Origin: Tolypeutes matacus
Taxonomy: Eukaryota > Chordata > Mammalia > Cingulata > Chlamyphoridae
Direction of reading: 5' to 3'
Assembly: GCA_026826555.1 (NCBI GenBank)
Contig: JAKSZT010054335.1
Location: forward strand, 1,014,117-1,078,116
Length of the DNA stretch: 64,000 nt
Made by a program: the position numbers and the translations under genes. This document shows positions 37,601 to 49,751 of this stretch, in pieces. How positions within the stretch are numbered: position 1 is the first letter of the stretch; each line of letters opens with the position of its first letter. The notes under the pieces were generated by a model that saw nothing but the letters and a program-made list of their open reading frames with translations, made no database searches and was not told the DNA's origin.

Positions 37601-39766
37601 TACAGTAAAGGTCTTGAAAATTAGTTTTTAAAAAATATTAAACATAGGAGAACAGGTGTAGGTTAGTGGTTGAGCACCTGATTCCCATGGACAAGGTCCT
37701 GAGTTCAATCCCCAGTACTGCTAAAAAGAAACAAAGAAAAAAAAAAAAAGATATTAAACATCATATCAGTCTATTTGTTAGAGGGCTTTGCAGTATTATA
37801 AACAAATTATTTCTCCCTTAATAACTGTGTGGATATTGCTATTTTCCGATTAGAAAATGAAATTGAATCAGCCCCCTGTGCCTCATGTTTCCCTAACTCT
37901 TTATAAATTTAGCAAATTCCTTTGCTTATTGACTTTTTCAAAAGTGTTTCCAGGAGTTTCTCATTAGCCTCAACTCCACTATGCTGCCCTATGAAAGTAC
38001 AGGTCATTTTAGAGGCAAAGGCTTCACTTCTTATCGAACTGGCCAAGCACTGACAGGGAGCTCAAAAGCGAAGGTATGATGCATCACAGCTCCTGCCCCT
38101 TGGGTCTTATGTCAATTCAAATTCTATTTTGTGCATTGTGGCGTATTAATTCTAAAGGGTTTTTTGTTTTGTTTTGTTTTGTTTTTACCATTTTTTTTTT
38201 CATACACATGGTTCTGTAAAAGTGAAATTATTTAAATTTGAGAGTCAGTCTTAGGATGACCATAAGCTACTGATGATACTGTTAAAATTATAAAACCAAA
38301 ATTGAAGCATTAGATTGGTCTTAGAAAAATTTATTTATATGTCAAATTCAAAAAGTTTCATCTTGGAACAATTTTAAATTGTATCATATTAATTTGCCCA
38401 ACAAAGATATTCTCTATATTTTCATAACTTTTATCTTGCTTTCTAATATTACTAAACTGTATTTAACACAATTAATGATGATTACATATAGATTTTTACT
38501 TGGCTTTCCCTAGAACTGGCATTTTCTTGTAATAGTCAATCCTTTGTCATTAGTGTAAACGAGACATCTGAAGAGCTGATAAACTTTTAAGTTTCCCTTA
38601 AAGCAATAAAAACAGTTCAGTTATTACCCCTGCTTAATCTTCTTTGCTTCTCCACTCTATCTCAGTGCTAGAACCAACCTTTACTGTCTAATTCATATTA
38701 AATATTTTTACATATCAGGAGAGAGCCTGGTATGATGTGACCAATGAGAATAATATCCAATCAATTATGAGATTTCTTAGTCATCATTTGGAGGGTTATG
38801 GTACAATTCAGGTTTTAAAAATTGTCTAGAATATTTCAGTTGAACAAGATCTACGAGAACCTTTAACCCTCTACCCACTGCAGCAATCCCTTTTGTAGCG
38901 TCTCTGCTAGTTGGCATCTGGTGTTTGCTTGACTGTTTATGATCTTTAAGGTCCCTGCCTTGAGAAGGTCTTTTCCATTATGGGACAGCTATAAATACTA
39001 GAAAAGCCATCTAGCTAGATCTGCCTCCCCTTCATTCTATTTATAAGCTTCCATCCTATATTATAAAACCACATCAAACGTTTATGTTAACATATTTGAT
39101 TATACATGGTAATTATTTGTGATAGGATAAATTAAGGAAGACAAATATCTGTGTGGCTACCTGAAAGAAAATGATACTCCTCAAACCTAGTTATGTTACT
39201 TTCTCAATTGAGAGGAAAATCATGGACAGTATGTTTGGTTCTGTGGTAAATTAAATATACTTCTAGATGGTCAATTTCTGATCTATTTAGGCTAATGGAG
39301 ATAGAGGAGGAGCTGCTGCCTCTGAGGTAAGGTATGTTAATGAAGAAAAGGAAATTAGTTTTAATGTTTTTCATAGTAAGTCTTTTAGAGGAAAATATAA
39401 TGAATGAGACAAAGTATAAGTAGACTCATCTTAGATGCAGAACATTTCTGGAAACCATATCTAAGATTAGGCCCCTTAAAGGAGCATCCTTTCTGTTTTG
39501 TTTTGTGGTCATTGGTACTTATATTTGGGGACCTTGGTGGAAAATGGCAAAGCAGCCTATAAAGCAAGAAGTATACATATTTGAGCAGTGAATGATCTGT
39601 GGATAGAGCACTGAAATGCTGGGAGTTAAAGAGCAAGACTGGCTCTAAGCAGATAGGAAAAACTGGACTGCATATGTCTCTTTCCTGATCTTCTTAATGA
39701 ATGACACTTACCTTTCTAATTGTTGTTTGATGACTACTGAAAATTTCATTGTTCTCTTCTCTTTAG
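34679..39766 (+). other. KIF9: KIF9 intron between 5' UTR exon and first coding exon
   Basis: The interval runs from the donor after 34678 to the acceptor (ctctttag) before 39767. It holds the tail of the CpG island, AT-rich unique sequence, one DAS-type SINE at 37647-37745, a possible MIR or L2 trace around 36790-36910, and poly(T) tracts at about 36498 and 37580. A possible extra exon is noted at 37962-38075. Otherwise I see nothing in it. Confidence 0.6.
37647..37745 (+). mobile_element. Short monomeric DAS-type SINE
   Basis: Head gtaggttagtggttgagc, B box gagttcaatcccc, A-rich tail; target repeats aatattaaacat and gatattaaacat flank it. Confidence 0.88.
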
Positions 39767-39864
39767 CTAGAATGGGTACTAGAAAAAAAGTTAATGCATT
39801 TGTCCGTGTCAAACCCACTGATGACTTTGCTCATGAAATGATCAGATATGGAGATGACAACAAA
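39767..39864 (+). CDS. KIF9: KIF9 first coding exon (kinesin motor residues 1-31)
   Basis: The acceptor ctctttag ends at 39766, the ATG is at 39772-39774, and the exon closes with an AAA codon at 39864 before a consensus donor (gtaagt), leaving a phase 0 intron. The translation begins MGTRKKVNAFVRVKP, the start of KIF9 with its first motor-domain strand; VRVKP at residues 11-15 corresponds to the kinesin nucleotide-base contact region. KIF9 is a kinesin-9 family, plus-end type motor found in the central apparatus of motile cilia and sperm flagella, with a role also reported at macrophage podosomes. It faces KLHL18 head to head. Start and frame are supported by continuation into the next three exons. 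Confidence 0.96.
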
Positions 39865-41452
39865 GTAAGTGCAATGTTTGCCTTCATGTGCCTGGGTCTC
39901 TCTCTGTCCCACCTCACTAAAGTGTGACTTTGTTTCCAAACAGACTTTTAAGGACCAAGATAGAATTGGTGAAAGTTCAGATGGACTGTATAGTTCATTA
40001 AGTCCAAACCACTCCTCCTACAATCTTTTGATGAGGAAACTCGTAAAGCTCCCATTTCAAACGGTCTTTTTTGGTTGATAAGTTCACCTTTAAACTTATA
40101 TCTAACATAGAAAGACCAACACTTTTACACAGTCATAAAACTTTCTGGTGATCAGGTCTGCCATTACATAATCTCCCAGCAGGGTAAGTAAGAATCTCTT
40201 AAGTTGATTACTGTTAAACTTACCAAGCAGTGGAGAAAACACTTCTTAAGAGAATTGGAAAGATTTATCCATCTTATGCCCTCACCACTATCCTGTGAAC
40301 CCTTCTGAAGCCTGTGACAGGGTTATGGTGAATTTGAGAATATTAGATACTTTCATTCAGCAATCGTTTGTGGACCTCCTATAGGCAGCATTGAGATATT
40401 CTTTAAAGGAAGAATTCAAGGGCAAACTGCTAAAGCCTCAAAGGTCCCCGCAGTCAGAAAAGAGCTCATGTATGACCCTATGAGATATGCCCGCTTGGGA
40501 TATGGTGTTTGCTTTTGTTTTGTTTTAGGGGGTACTGGGGATCGAACCTAGGACTTTGTACATGGGAAGCAGGCGTTCAACTACTTGAGCTACAGCCGCT
40601 CCCCAGGATATGGTTTTGATGAACACAGAAGCATAGAGTATTTAATGCTTGAATGGAACCAAGCCTCTCTCTCGGTCTTAAATTTTCTGCATGTGGCCAG
40701 GTCTTGGCTCCTGGATTAGGGCAGCCAGTGTAAGATTTTATTGAGAATCTATTGGCCTCAGAAGTCCCTTTAGGAAGAATGAAATCTATCATTGACTTTA
40801 CCCAATGTGTCCCTAAGCTGGCTGTTGCCACAATGACTTGCTCTGGAGAGGCATGCATTTGAAAATCTGCTAACTACATGTAGAGTGGGACTTAATGAGT
40901 AACTGTATTATTCCACCCTTTGACCCAAAGCGTGTGCATGGGGGTAGGTGCTCGCTGCAGTGCAGAGCTGGGGGGGGCCTCACCACCGGTAACCAGAGAG
41001 ATGGAACTTGAACCTAGGCCTCTCATGTCAAGCCCACTGTTCTCTCCGGCCTAATCCAAGGCCTACCTGTGCTTGTTAAATGGATCTAAATCTAGTTGAA
41101 CAAAACTTGATAAATTTGTTTGACCCCGTATCATAGGTGGGAGAACCAAGACAGATAGCACCATGTATATTACGATGAGATGTACTGAAACTAGTAAAGG
41201 CTCCAATCTCCTGATTTTTCTACCATAAAGGATCATGGGGCCTCCCTGCAGGAGCTCCCTTCTCCCATCCCAAAGGAGTCATTCAGAATATCAGCCCACA
41301 AGTGAGGGTCCCTGTTCTTCCCAAGAGGGAACTTATTAGAGAACTTCCTAATAAGTCCACTTCCTTTCTTTCCTCCAGGTCAAGTCCCAGTCAGTGATAT
41401 TTTTACGTGTTTCCTAACAAATAACTTTTTCCCCTCTCTCTTTTTTTCCTAG
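39865..41452 (+). other. KIF9: KIF9 intron after first coding exon
   Basis: Bounded by gtaagt at 39865 and a pyrimidine-rich tract plus AG at 41451-41452. It holds one antisense DAS-type SINE (about 40513-40604); the rest appears unique. Confidence 0.9.
40513..40604 (-). mobile_element. Short monomeric DAS-type SINE, antisense
   Basis: Minus strand: gagcggctgtagctcaagta head, B box ggttcgatccc, tail aaaacaaaac. Repeats gggatatggt and aggatatggt flank it. Confidence 0.85.
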
Positions 41453-41618
41453 AGCATTGATATTCACTTAAAAAAAGACAGTCGGAGAGGAGTTGTCAAT
41501 AATCAGCAGACAGACTGGTCATTCAAGCTGGATGGAGTTCTCCATGATGCCTCCCAGGACCTGGTTTATGAGATGGTCGCCAAGGATGTGGTTTCTCAGG
41601 CCCTTGATGGCTATAATG
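41453..41618 (+). CDS. KIF9: KIF9 coding exon (motor residues 32-86)
   Basis: The exon follows a long pyrimidine tract ending in AG at 41452 and ends with the first base of a Gly codon at 41618 before a GT donor (gtaatt), so the intron is phase 1. Its 166 bases encode a segment beginning SIDIHLKKDSRRG and containing WSFKLDGVLHDASQDLVYE. This corresponds to the conserved kinesin block in which the hydrophobic core strand is followed by the helix carrying the S-Q-x-x-V-Y signature. The frame joins exactly with exons on both sides. Confidence 0.96.
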
Positions 41619-43418
41619 GTAATTAAGATAATTAGCTGGTGCCTTAAGTATGAACCTGCAGGGCCCCCTGAAGGAGGAGGTGCAAGTATTTTATGGTGAA
41701 TAAAATAAAACATAACCCTACTTACTAATATTTGTTTGCTTATTTGTCTGTCTCCATGTTCTTACACTGGAAAACTTAGTATTTCCTTGGTGACGTCATG
41801 GGCAAGTGGAATCCTACCTTCATAGGAAGATTAAGGAACCTTGGATTTCCATAGGTCATGGGGATTCAACTCTTATCCTGTTTCATATCCCTCAAACATA
41901 ATTTGGAACTTGTGTCTTTATGATGAGTTTGATGGACTTAGAACATTTCTCTCTCTACCACCTGCCAGGAGCTTTTTCCATTCATTCTACCAGCAACATC
42001 AATCTACTGTTTATATTCTAGTGTAGGGTGACTTACATATATTACTAAAAACCGGAGCAGATTTTGATTTTCTCATATTAAAAACAGTTTTGGGAGGGAA
42101 GTTTTTATAAACTCTTGCAGTAAGATTGTGTTAGAACCTGTCCTTCAAGAGTATATCACAGTTTGTAGACTTTGCCAATTTGGTGACTTGCTGACCAGTA
42201 TATTCCCTGTTTGGCTTTTAGCAAGCCGCATTATAGGTCTTCTGATTAAAAGTCATCGAGTATGGATGTCCAAATATTGTGATTTATCCCATGCATGATA
42301 CATAGGTGTGGTCCCTAGCAACCCAAGGTTGTTCTCGTTGGTTTTCATGACTGCCTGAGAGGATGTAGCCTTGAGGAGGTAGAGACAGAGGAACTTATGC
42401 CCAGGGAGGTTAAGAGTCTTGGCCACCAGGGGCTGGGGAACCACAAGTGGGCTCTCATTCCCAGCCAGGGAGTGTTTCAGCTTCCTGTTCTTTGGTGTTG
42501 GGTAAATAAATACTGTTTCTGGCCCCAGCTCACATCCTGGCATTAGGGCCCCTCGTGCAAAAATCTCCCAATCCCAGTAAGTAGAACATCTGTGTGGCAA
42601 TGGCAAACACTGATTTCTCCTGCCCAGTAATGCCCAGGCAGATCTGCTGGGTAAATGCCCAGAAGCAGCCGTTGGGATGGGGTCTGGTTCAGGCGACCCA
42701 TGCCAGGAGGAACAGCAGATGGGGTCCGGAGCCCAGGGGACTGTGCAGTTTGCATCCCAGAGCCTTGTGATGGTAGAGCTAGCTGGAAGAGGTGTAAGGG
42801 AAAGGTTTCCCAGGGTAGGCAGTGAAACAGGATCAGATCAACACTGGCCTGTCTGTGGTAGTCCCATTTCTGGAAATTTCCTGGACCTATCAGCAGCCTT
42901 GTTTTGTGTGGGAACTTGCCATCCTCAAAGAATTTGTGCCCCTGGGGGGGGAAGCTGATGCCTCCTGCCTGGCCAGCTCCCCAGGGAGGCCCACCCCTGA
43001 GACCCTGGCTGTTGATGGCCTTGCTGAAGAAGGACTGGAGGCAATGCTTTGATCTCCCTTATCTTTCTAGGAAAAGTCCCAGTTCCTCTGTTCCCTGAGA
43101 TTCCCTACTTTCCTCAGAAGCCCTAGGGCCAGATCCTCTCTTGAGTAGAGCAGGAGAGCATGTGTGGAACACAGATTCAGAGAAGATGTCTGTGTTTTGA
43201 CCCCTCATTTATGTCCCTGTGCCCCTGCCCACCCACCTCCATGGCAGGAATTCCTGATGCCATTGGCTTTTCCTGCTGGCCACTTTCATACCAGAGCCCT
43301 CCTGGCTGGTGCCGGGCGTGCATTGGGCCTGCAAGCGATGACATGGTAGGGGGTGGGAGAGCTGTCCTCGGATCTCTTCTTCCGGATGTCGCTGAGTCAT
43401 GTTTTGAAATGTTTGCAG
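41619..43418 (+). other. KIF9: KIF9 intron before the P-loop exon
   Basis: Phase 1 intron from gtaatt to tttgcag. I recognise no clear repeat in it; it is comparatively G+C-rich towards its 3' end (42600-43400). Confidence 0.9.
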
Positions 43419-43525
43419 GCACCATCATGTGTTATGGGCAGACGGGAGCTGGCAAGACATACACCATGACCGGGGCAACTGAGAATTACCAGCACCGGGG
43501 GATCCTCCCTCGTGCCCTGCAGCAG
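43419..43525 (+). CDS. KIF9: KIF9 coding exon with ATP-binding P-loop (residues 87-122)
   Basis: The acceptor gtttgcag ends at 43418. The 107-base exon completes Gly87 and ends in CAG at 43525 before a gtagag donor, phase 0. It encodes TIMCYGQTGAGKTYTM, so the kinesin Walker A motif GQTGAGKT lies at residues 93-100 with Lys99 and Thr100 as the nucleotide-binding pair. The HRGILPRAL segment that follows is also typical of kinesin motors. All residues expected for ATP binding are intact, so the motor appears functional at this site. Confidence 0.97.
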
Positions 43526-43824
43526 GTAGAGTAGGCCCATGAGTTCAAGCCACACAGGTCGCCCCTCTGTTATGGAAGCTGGAGACCCCAGGCCGACTCC
43601 TGTTGGCAGCCTGCACTGTAGAGGAGACAGGATGCACGGCTGGGCAGGGAGAGCACTTCAGGAAGCTGGGTTTGGGTTTCAGCCTCTGACACACCTATGC
43701 TGAGCCCTTTCCTCATTCATGAACGAGGGAGTCAGGCATGCTAGCTGGCCTCTCACTGCTCTGACAACCTGTGCTCCTGTAATTAAGGATTTGAAAGTCC
43801 TAACCATGTTCCTCCCTGGTTTTA

Positions 43825-44011
43825 TTTTATTTATTTATTTAAGATTTTATTTATTTATTCATTTATCCCCCCCTTGCTGCTTGTGCTCGCTGGGTCAGCT
43901 AACCATGCCGTGCGGGCGGGCTTGCCTTCACCAGGAGGCCCCGGGAACCGAACCCGGGGCCTCCCACATGGCAAATGGGAGCCCCACCGATTGAGCCACA
44001 GCCGCTTCCCT
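43825..44011 (-). mobile_element. DAS-type SINE, antisense
   Basis: Perfect 14-bp target duplication cctccctggtttta (43811-43824, 44012-44025). Minus strand shows gtggctcaatcggtggggc head, B box ggttcggttcccgg, the conserved 'agcgagcacaagcagcaagg' body and the aaataaataaa tail. Confidence 0.95.
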
Positions 44012-44461
44012 CCTCCCTGGTTTTAATGAGACCCCTGCAGAGCTTCCTTACTGACCCGCTCTGGCTTCTTTCACCCCACAGCCCTGAAAGAGCAGACAAA
44101 GGACAAACGGCAGGACCTGAGCTCTCAGGGCTTAGCCCCAGGAGTTGCCTGGGAAGTGACTGAGGACGGGGCAGAAGGGCCTTCCTTTCTGGTGTGTCAG
44201 CCTGGGTTCTGTGAAGGCCCTTTGGATGGAGGCAAGAGGGAAAGGGCCTTCCCCCAAAGGCATCTTGAGGCTTTACAGCCCTGTGCTGTAAGAAGTGTAG
44301 GTGTCCTTCTACTGTATGAACCGTCCATGCCCCAGGTTTGGAAGCAGGACCTTTAAAATCCCCCTGCCAAAGCTTCAGTATCTTGTCTAGGCCAGTGCTG
44401 CCCAATAGAAATACAATGTGAGCCACATACACAATTTTAAGTTTTCCAACAGCTACCTTTT

Positions 44462-44862
44462 TTTTTTTTTTTTTCCATGAACAGGGAATATTCTTCCATT
44501 TATTTAGGTCTTCTTTGATTTCCTTTAACAGTGTTGTGTAGATTTCTGCAAACAAGCCATTTACATCTTTAAATTTTTTCCTAGGTATTTCATTATTTTA
44601 TTTTATTTAAAAATGGGATTTTTAAAATATCCTCCTCAGGCTGCTCATTATTTATATACAGAAATGTTAACTGATTTTTGCACATTGATCTCAAAAACTG
44701 CCATTTTTCTGATTTTCTTTAGAAGCTCTAGAAACTTTGTTGCAGATTTCTCAGGGCTTTTAAGGTATATGATTGTATCATCTGCAAATAGTGAAATTTT
44801 TTATTCTTCCCTTCCAATTTGGATGACATTTAAATCTTTTTCTTGCCTGAGTGCTCAAGCAA
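44462..44862 (-). mobile_element. Antisense old L1 ORF2 fragment
   Basis: The minus strand encodes [20 protein letters not shown], the L1 ORF2 segment after the reverse-transcriptase core; the plus strand starts with a poly(T) run. It lacks both ends of L1. Confidence 0.8.
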
Positions 44863-45089
44863 GTACTTTTTAAAATATATATGTAGTATCCATTTTTATT
44901 TTTAAAAATTATTGAAGTATATCATTTATACATCTTTTAAAAAGTGAAATTAAACAGGTGGAATTAATTTTAATAAGATATTGTATTCAACCCGATATAT
45001 CCAAAATATTTCAACATGATCAGAATAAGAATTATCAGAGATATTTTACATTCTTTTTCCTCACACTTAATCTTCAAAATCTGGTGTGT

Positions 45090-45280
45090 CGGGAGGCGGC
45101 TGTGGCTCAATCGGTGGGGCTCCCGTTTACCATGTGGGAGGCCCTGGGTTCGGTTCCCGGGGCCTCCTGGTGAGGGCAGGCCCGCCCGCGCAGCGTGGTT
45201 AGCTGACCCAGCGAGCGCAAGCAGCAAGGGGGGGATAAATGAATAAATAAATAAAATCTTTAAAAAAAAAAAAAAAAAAA
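45090..45280 (+). mobile_element. DAS-type SINE
   Basis: Perfect 14-bp target duplication aaaatctggtgtgt (45076-45089, 45281-45294), head gtggctcaatcggtggggc, B box ggttcggttcccgg, aaataaataaa tail with a long poly(A). Little diverged, so young. Confidence 0.96.
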
Positions 45281-45969
45281 AAAATCTGGTGTGTATTTTG
45301 CACTTACAATACATCTCAATTCAGACACTAAGTATTATTCATCAGAAATACTTGATTGGTATTTAGATTTCATAAAATTTACAGTTAAAAAAGGATATTC
45401 ATAAACCCAACACAATTCACCATTTGCCAGGTAAGAAAATTAAGGTCCAGAGACAGGAAAGGCCAGTCCAAAGTAACCTACTGATAAGTACTGTAGTTGA
45501 GAAGGCTGAGTTGTGGGTTGGCTTCTACTCTTAGTAGTTGAGTGACCATAGACAAATAATTTGACTGCATGGAACCTTCCACAAATGGATAGAGCCCCTG
45601 CCCTGCCTTGCTCACAAGGGTGTTATGAGATGGAATTGAATAATGGATGTGGAAGAGGTTTGTCAATGGTGAGACTCCCTACAAATAAAAGAGCTTCACT
45701 CCAGAGTCCTCTCCACTCAGCATGCCTCCTTCTTGGGACTCTACAAGTTTTAGCCAATCTGTAGGTCAGAGCTCAAAAAACTACATGATGATGGTCATTC
45801 TCAGCTGAGGGAATGGTAATAGTAGTAGTAGCTGCTGGTGGTGACCATCGCGGCACCTAAGCTGTAAGTTCTTTTAAGACAGGGCTGATCTGAGGGTAAG
45901 TGCTCCCCTAACCCTAGCTGACTGATAAGAGTTCTGCTCTTGCTGACTGCTGGCCAATCTCCCACCTAG

Positions 45970-46194
45970 GTTTTTAAGATGATCGAAGAACGCCCCGCAC
46001 ATGCCATTACCGTGCGTGTTTCCTACCTGGAGATCTACAATGAGAGCCTGTTTGATCTCCTGTCCACCCTGCCCTACGTTGGAGCCTCAGACACACCAGT
46101 GACCATCGTGGAAAACCCTCAGGGGGTCTTCATTAAGGGTTTGTCGGTCCACCTCACAGGTCAGGAGGAGGATGCGTTCAGCCTCCTTTTTGAG
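45970..46194 (+). CDS. KIF9: KIF9 coding exon (motor residues 123-197)
   Basis: The 225-base exon starts after cccacctag and ends in a GAG codon at 46194 before a gtgagg donor, phase 0. It encodes VFKMIEERPAHAITVRVSYL and then EIYNESLFDLL, the kinesin strand-loop block (S-x-L-E-I-Y-N-E) that leads towards switch I. It then runs through SVHLTGQEEDAFSLLFE. Switch I (the SSRSH motif), switch II and the neck, coiled coil and tail lie in later exons outside the window. Together with the three upstream exons it gives 197 uninterrupted codons. Confidence 0.96.
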
Positions 46195-46489
46195 GTGAGG
46201 TGATTAAGTTTAAGGGTTTTTCTCTCTCCTCCGCCTTCCTCCCTCCTTCACAGTATTTTACTTGCTTTGATAATCAGAATGAATATTAATATATTTCCAT
46301 TTAGAAAGTTCAGATAGTACTGAACAAAAAAGTAGGAACAAAAAAGAATTCGCTCATAATCGGTTTTCCACATAAGGCAACAAGAATGTATATTTTGGCT
46401 TATTTCCTTCAGTCTTTTCTCCTGTGTAGTTTTTTCTCTATGTACTTGAAAGTATTCTTATGTCCTTTTTTCAGTTAACGTTAAATTAT

Positions 46490-47400
46490 GTGCATTTGTC
46501 ATAAGGAAAAAATTAAGGATTAATGTCCTTAATATATAAAGAACTCATAAATCAAATTTTAAAATCCCCAATGTATGTAATTCTTTTTTTTTTTTTTTTT
46601 TTTAAGATTTTATTTATTTGTTTATTTATTTATCCCCCCCCTTGCTGCTTGTGCTCTCTGTGTCCATTTGCTGTGTGTTTTTTCTGTGTCTGCTTGTCTC
46701 CCTTTGTTGGGTCGCCTTGCTGCGTCAGCTCACCGCGCCGTCTGGGCTGGCTTGCCTTCACCAGGAGGCCCCGGGAATCGAACCTGGGGCCTCCCATATG
46801 GTAAATGGGAGCCCTATCGATTGAGCCACATCTGCTTCCCTGTAATTCTTTTAAAAGTCATATAAGCTGGGTTTCTCATACATTGCTGGTGGGACTATAA
46901 AATCCCACCACTTTGTCAGTTTCTTAAAACTTTTCAGTTTCTTAAAAGTTAAACATAAATTTTATCGTAAGATCTAGCAGTTCTGCTCCTAGGTATCTGC
47001 CCAAGAGAAATGAAATCATGTGTCCACACAAAGGCTTGAACATTGGTTATTTCCCAAACTGGAAATAACCCAAATGTCCATCAGCTGGTGAATGAATAAA
47101 CAAAATGGGGTAAACCCATGTACTGGAATACTATTTGGCAATAAAAAGGAATGAAGTACTGGTGCATGCTACAACATGGATGAACCTCAAGTATATTATG
47201 CTAAGTGAAAGAAGCCAGTAGCAAAAGACCATATGAAATGTCCAGAATGGTGAAATCTCTAGAGGCGGAAAGCAGCTCAGCCGTTGCCTCAGGGACGGGA
47301 AGTAACTGAAAAGGGGCCTGATGGAACTTTTTGGGGTGATATAACAGTTCTAAGATAGGATTGTGGTGATGGTTGCACACTTCTAACAATCATTGAATTG
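46490..47400 (+). mobile_element. Old L1 3' fragment interrupted by a SINE
   Basis: Parts 46490-46587 and 46841-47400 ('ccaaatgtccatcagctggt', 'ggaatactatttggcaataa', 'tgaacctcaagtatattatg') are the ORF2 end and 3' UTR of an older L1. Confidence 0.8.
46588..46840 (-). mobile_element. DAS-type SINE, antisense, long body
   Basis: Perfect 12-bp target duplication tgtaattctttt (46576-46587, 46841-46852). Minus strand: gtggctcaatcgatagggct head, B box, 'gctgacgcagcaaggcgacc' body segment and aaataaataaa tail. Confidence 0.95.
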
Positions 47401-48563
47401 TGTGCTTAACCAGTGGCTTTTAGTAGTTATTTATGCCTGCATCCCTTTTGGGAATTCCCCAAGGTTTAGGATGAAGGTGATTTCTGTCGGAAGTTTTGCA
47501 TTTGCTCTAGCCAGGGCATCTGGGCACAATACCAATCACAGTCCACCTTAAACCAAGTCCATCTCTTGAGGTTCCCTGGCCCACCAAGCTGGGCTAAAAC
47601 TTCTCAGAGAAGATGGTTTTCTCTTCTTTTGTTTTGCTTTCCTTTCATATTTCTTCTCCCTTTCAGTGCTAAAGCAGACTTTTCTGTAATCCTCTGGGGT
47701 TGATGTTCAGAGTAGGTTTCGTTCTATACCAGGGTGATAGAGTCTTTGGGGTCTCTATTTAATGGGTGTGTGGGTCTCCTCTATGATTCCTCACCTTGGG
47801 CCAGCTCTGGGCTCTGACCTCTATTTCCCTTACCCAGTGAAGCTCTGAGTCAACGCCCACATTTTCTGGTATGCACAAATGCTCTCGGAGCAGAAATAGT
47901 CCCAGTGCTCTGATTCTCCCATTACCTCTCTGGGCGCAGGATTCTCCCAGAATTGGGCCTAGCGGTTTTCTACTATCTTGTTGGCTTTTCAGTGTTTTTA
48001 AGGTGATTTAATAATATTTTACCAAACATTTTTTTTTTTCAAAAAGCGTTTGTTCCTGTAATCTCGTACAAGGGTTCTTAACCTTTTTTGTTCCATGGAC
48101 CCCTTTGCCAGTTAGGTGAAAACCATGGACCCCTTACTAAGTCCACACTATACTGTATATTATTTAATAAATATATCACACCCACACCAACACGTCCCCA
48201 CAAGAATGTATTTTCGAATTTCAATTCAAGCTCACGGACCCCTGGTTAATAACTCCTGATCTAGTATGTTGTTACTAGAGCAGAACTCATTCTCATTTGG
48301 AAGACTATGTTGGTTGGCATAGAATGTGAAATCGACAGTTATTTTCTCTCATCACTTTTAAGGTGATATTGCATGTCTTCGGCTACCATTGTTGCTCTTG
48401 GGGAGCCAAGCCAGCTTTCATTCTGTTTGCTGTTCCTTTGTGGTAATCTCTCTTTTCTCTATGGCTACATTTAGTTATTTTCTTTATCTTCGGTGTACTG
48501 CAGTTCCACTATAATGTACATATGTGTATATATTTTAAGAGTACCCTTCTTTCAGTTCTTTAC

Positions 48564-49123
48564 TATAATGGGTTGAATTGTGTCCCAGAAACAATATGTT
48601 CAAGTCCTAAGACCCAGTGCCTGTGAATGTGACCTTATTTGGAAATAGTGTCTTTGCAGAGGTAATAAAGTTAAGATGAGATCATACCTGATTAGGGTGG
48701 GACCTAAATCCTATGACTAGTGTCTTTTTTTTTTTTTTAAACAATCTATTGAAGTGTATCATTCATACATGAACATACATAAGCAATAAGTATTTAACTG
48801 GTGTCTTTATAATATAAAGGATAGGGAGATTTGGACAGGGACACAGAGGAGACACACACAGAGAAAGAAGGCCAAGTGAAGATGGAGTTAGAAATTGGAG
48901 TGATGCAGCTACATGTTAAGGAATGCCAGATATTGCTGGCAATCATACAAGAAGCTAGGAAGAGGCAAGGAAGGATTCTTCCATAGAACCTTCAGAGGGA
49001 TGGCCCTGCCGACATGCTGATTTTGGGCTTTTTTCCTCCTGACCTATGAGAGAATAAATTACTATTGTTTCAAGCCACTTAGTTTGTGGTAATTTGTTAT
49101 GGCAACTCTAGGAAACTAACATA
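48564..49123 (+). mobile_element. MLT1-type solo LTR (ERVL-MaLR)
   Basis: Begins tataatgggttgaattgtgt and contains 'ctgtgaatgtgaccttattt ggaaatag', 'gagataataaatt'-like end segment and a terminal 'ggaaactaac'. Flanking 5-mers tttac and gttac differ by one base. A short poly(T)-led antisense retroposon of about 75 bp (about 48725-48800) sits inside, flanked by tagtgtctt and tggtgtctt. Confidence 0.85.
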
Positions 49124-49459
49124 GTTACACTTTCTGAATCTGAAGATTCATGTTTTTTGTATCAACTGACAAAAATCTTGAAGATTTCTTCCTTTTTAAT
49201 CTCAATTTTCTTCTGGAACTCTGATTAGACACACACATTCTATGTTCTCACTCTGTCCTCCATGTCTCCCCACTTCTTCATGTTCTCACTCCTTTTATCT
49301 CTTTGTGCTTCATTCTTAGTCATCTATTTTTTGTTTGTTTTTACTTTTTATTTTTTGGTAATCTCTTTAGGCTTATCTTCTAGTTTAATTATTATTATTA
49401 ATTATTTCCTAATTCTCTCTTCATCTGTACCTAATCTATTCCTGAATGTCAAGTATTTT

Positions 49460-49751
49460 TTTTTTTTTTTTTTTTTTCATCTGACACATTTTATAAATGA
49501 CAAAACAGACACTCAGAATAGGAAGCAACTTGTCCGGGCTCACCAACGGGGTGGGTGATAGAGCTAGCACTGGAGTCCAGGTTTCCTGCTTCCGAGTCCA
49601 GAGCTCTGACTCCAGTGCTGCCTCCTATACTGGGAACTCTTCTATACCCAGTACCCCAGTCCCAAGGTTGAGACTGTTGGGGCGTATATACCCTCTGTGT
49701 GTCCTCATCCGTAGCTGACCATGTGGGAGCTCCTTGAGTCAGGATGTGGCT
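49460..49751 (-). mobile_element. Retroposed transcript of unidentified origin
   Basis: A perfect 17-bp target duplication tgaatgtcaagtatttt (49443-49459, 49752-49768) brackets a 292-base insert that starts with poly(T) on the plus strand, so it is a poly(A) copy in antisense. Its 3' part on the minus strand contains a MIR-like segment (cccggacaagttgcttcc). The rest is not a repeat I recognise. No long open frame is evident. Confidence 0.75.

Larger units (their letters stand above)
44392..45325 (+). repeat. Old interspersed repeat split by L1 and SINE insertions
   Basis: Segments 44392-44460 ('caatagaaatacaatgtgag ccacat'), 44945-45089 and 45295-45325 read as one ancient mammalian repeat. 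It is interrupted by an antisense L1 piece (44462-44862) and the SINE at 45090-45280. I recognise the consensus but do not assign a family. Confidence 0.6.
43526..45969 (+). other. KIF9: KIF9 intron carrying nested old and young repeats
   Basis: Bounded by gtagag and cacctag. It contains an antisense DAS-type SINE (43825-44011) and an old repeat split by an antisense L1 fragment and a sense SINE (44392-45325). The remainder appears unique. Confidence 0.9.
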
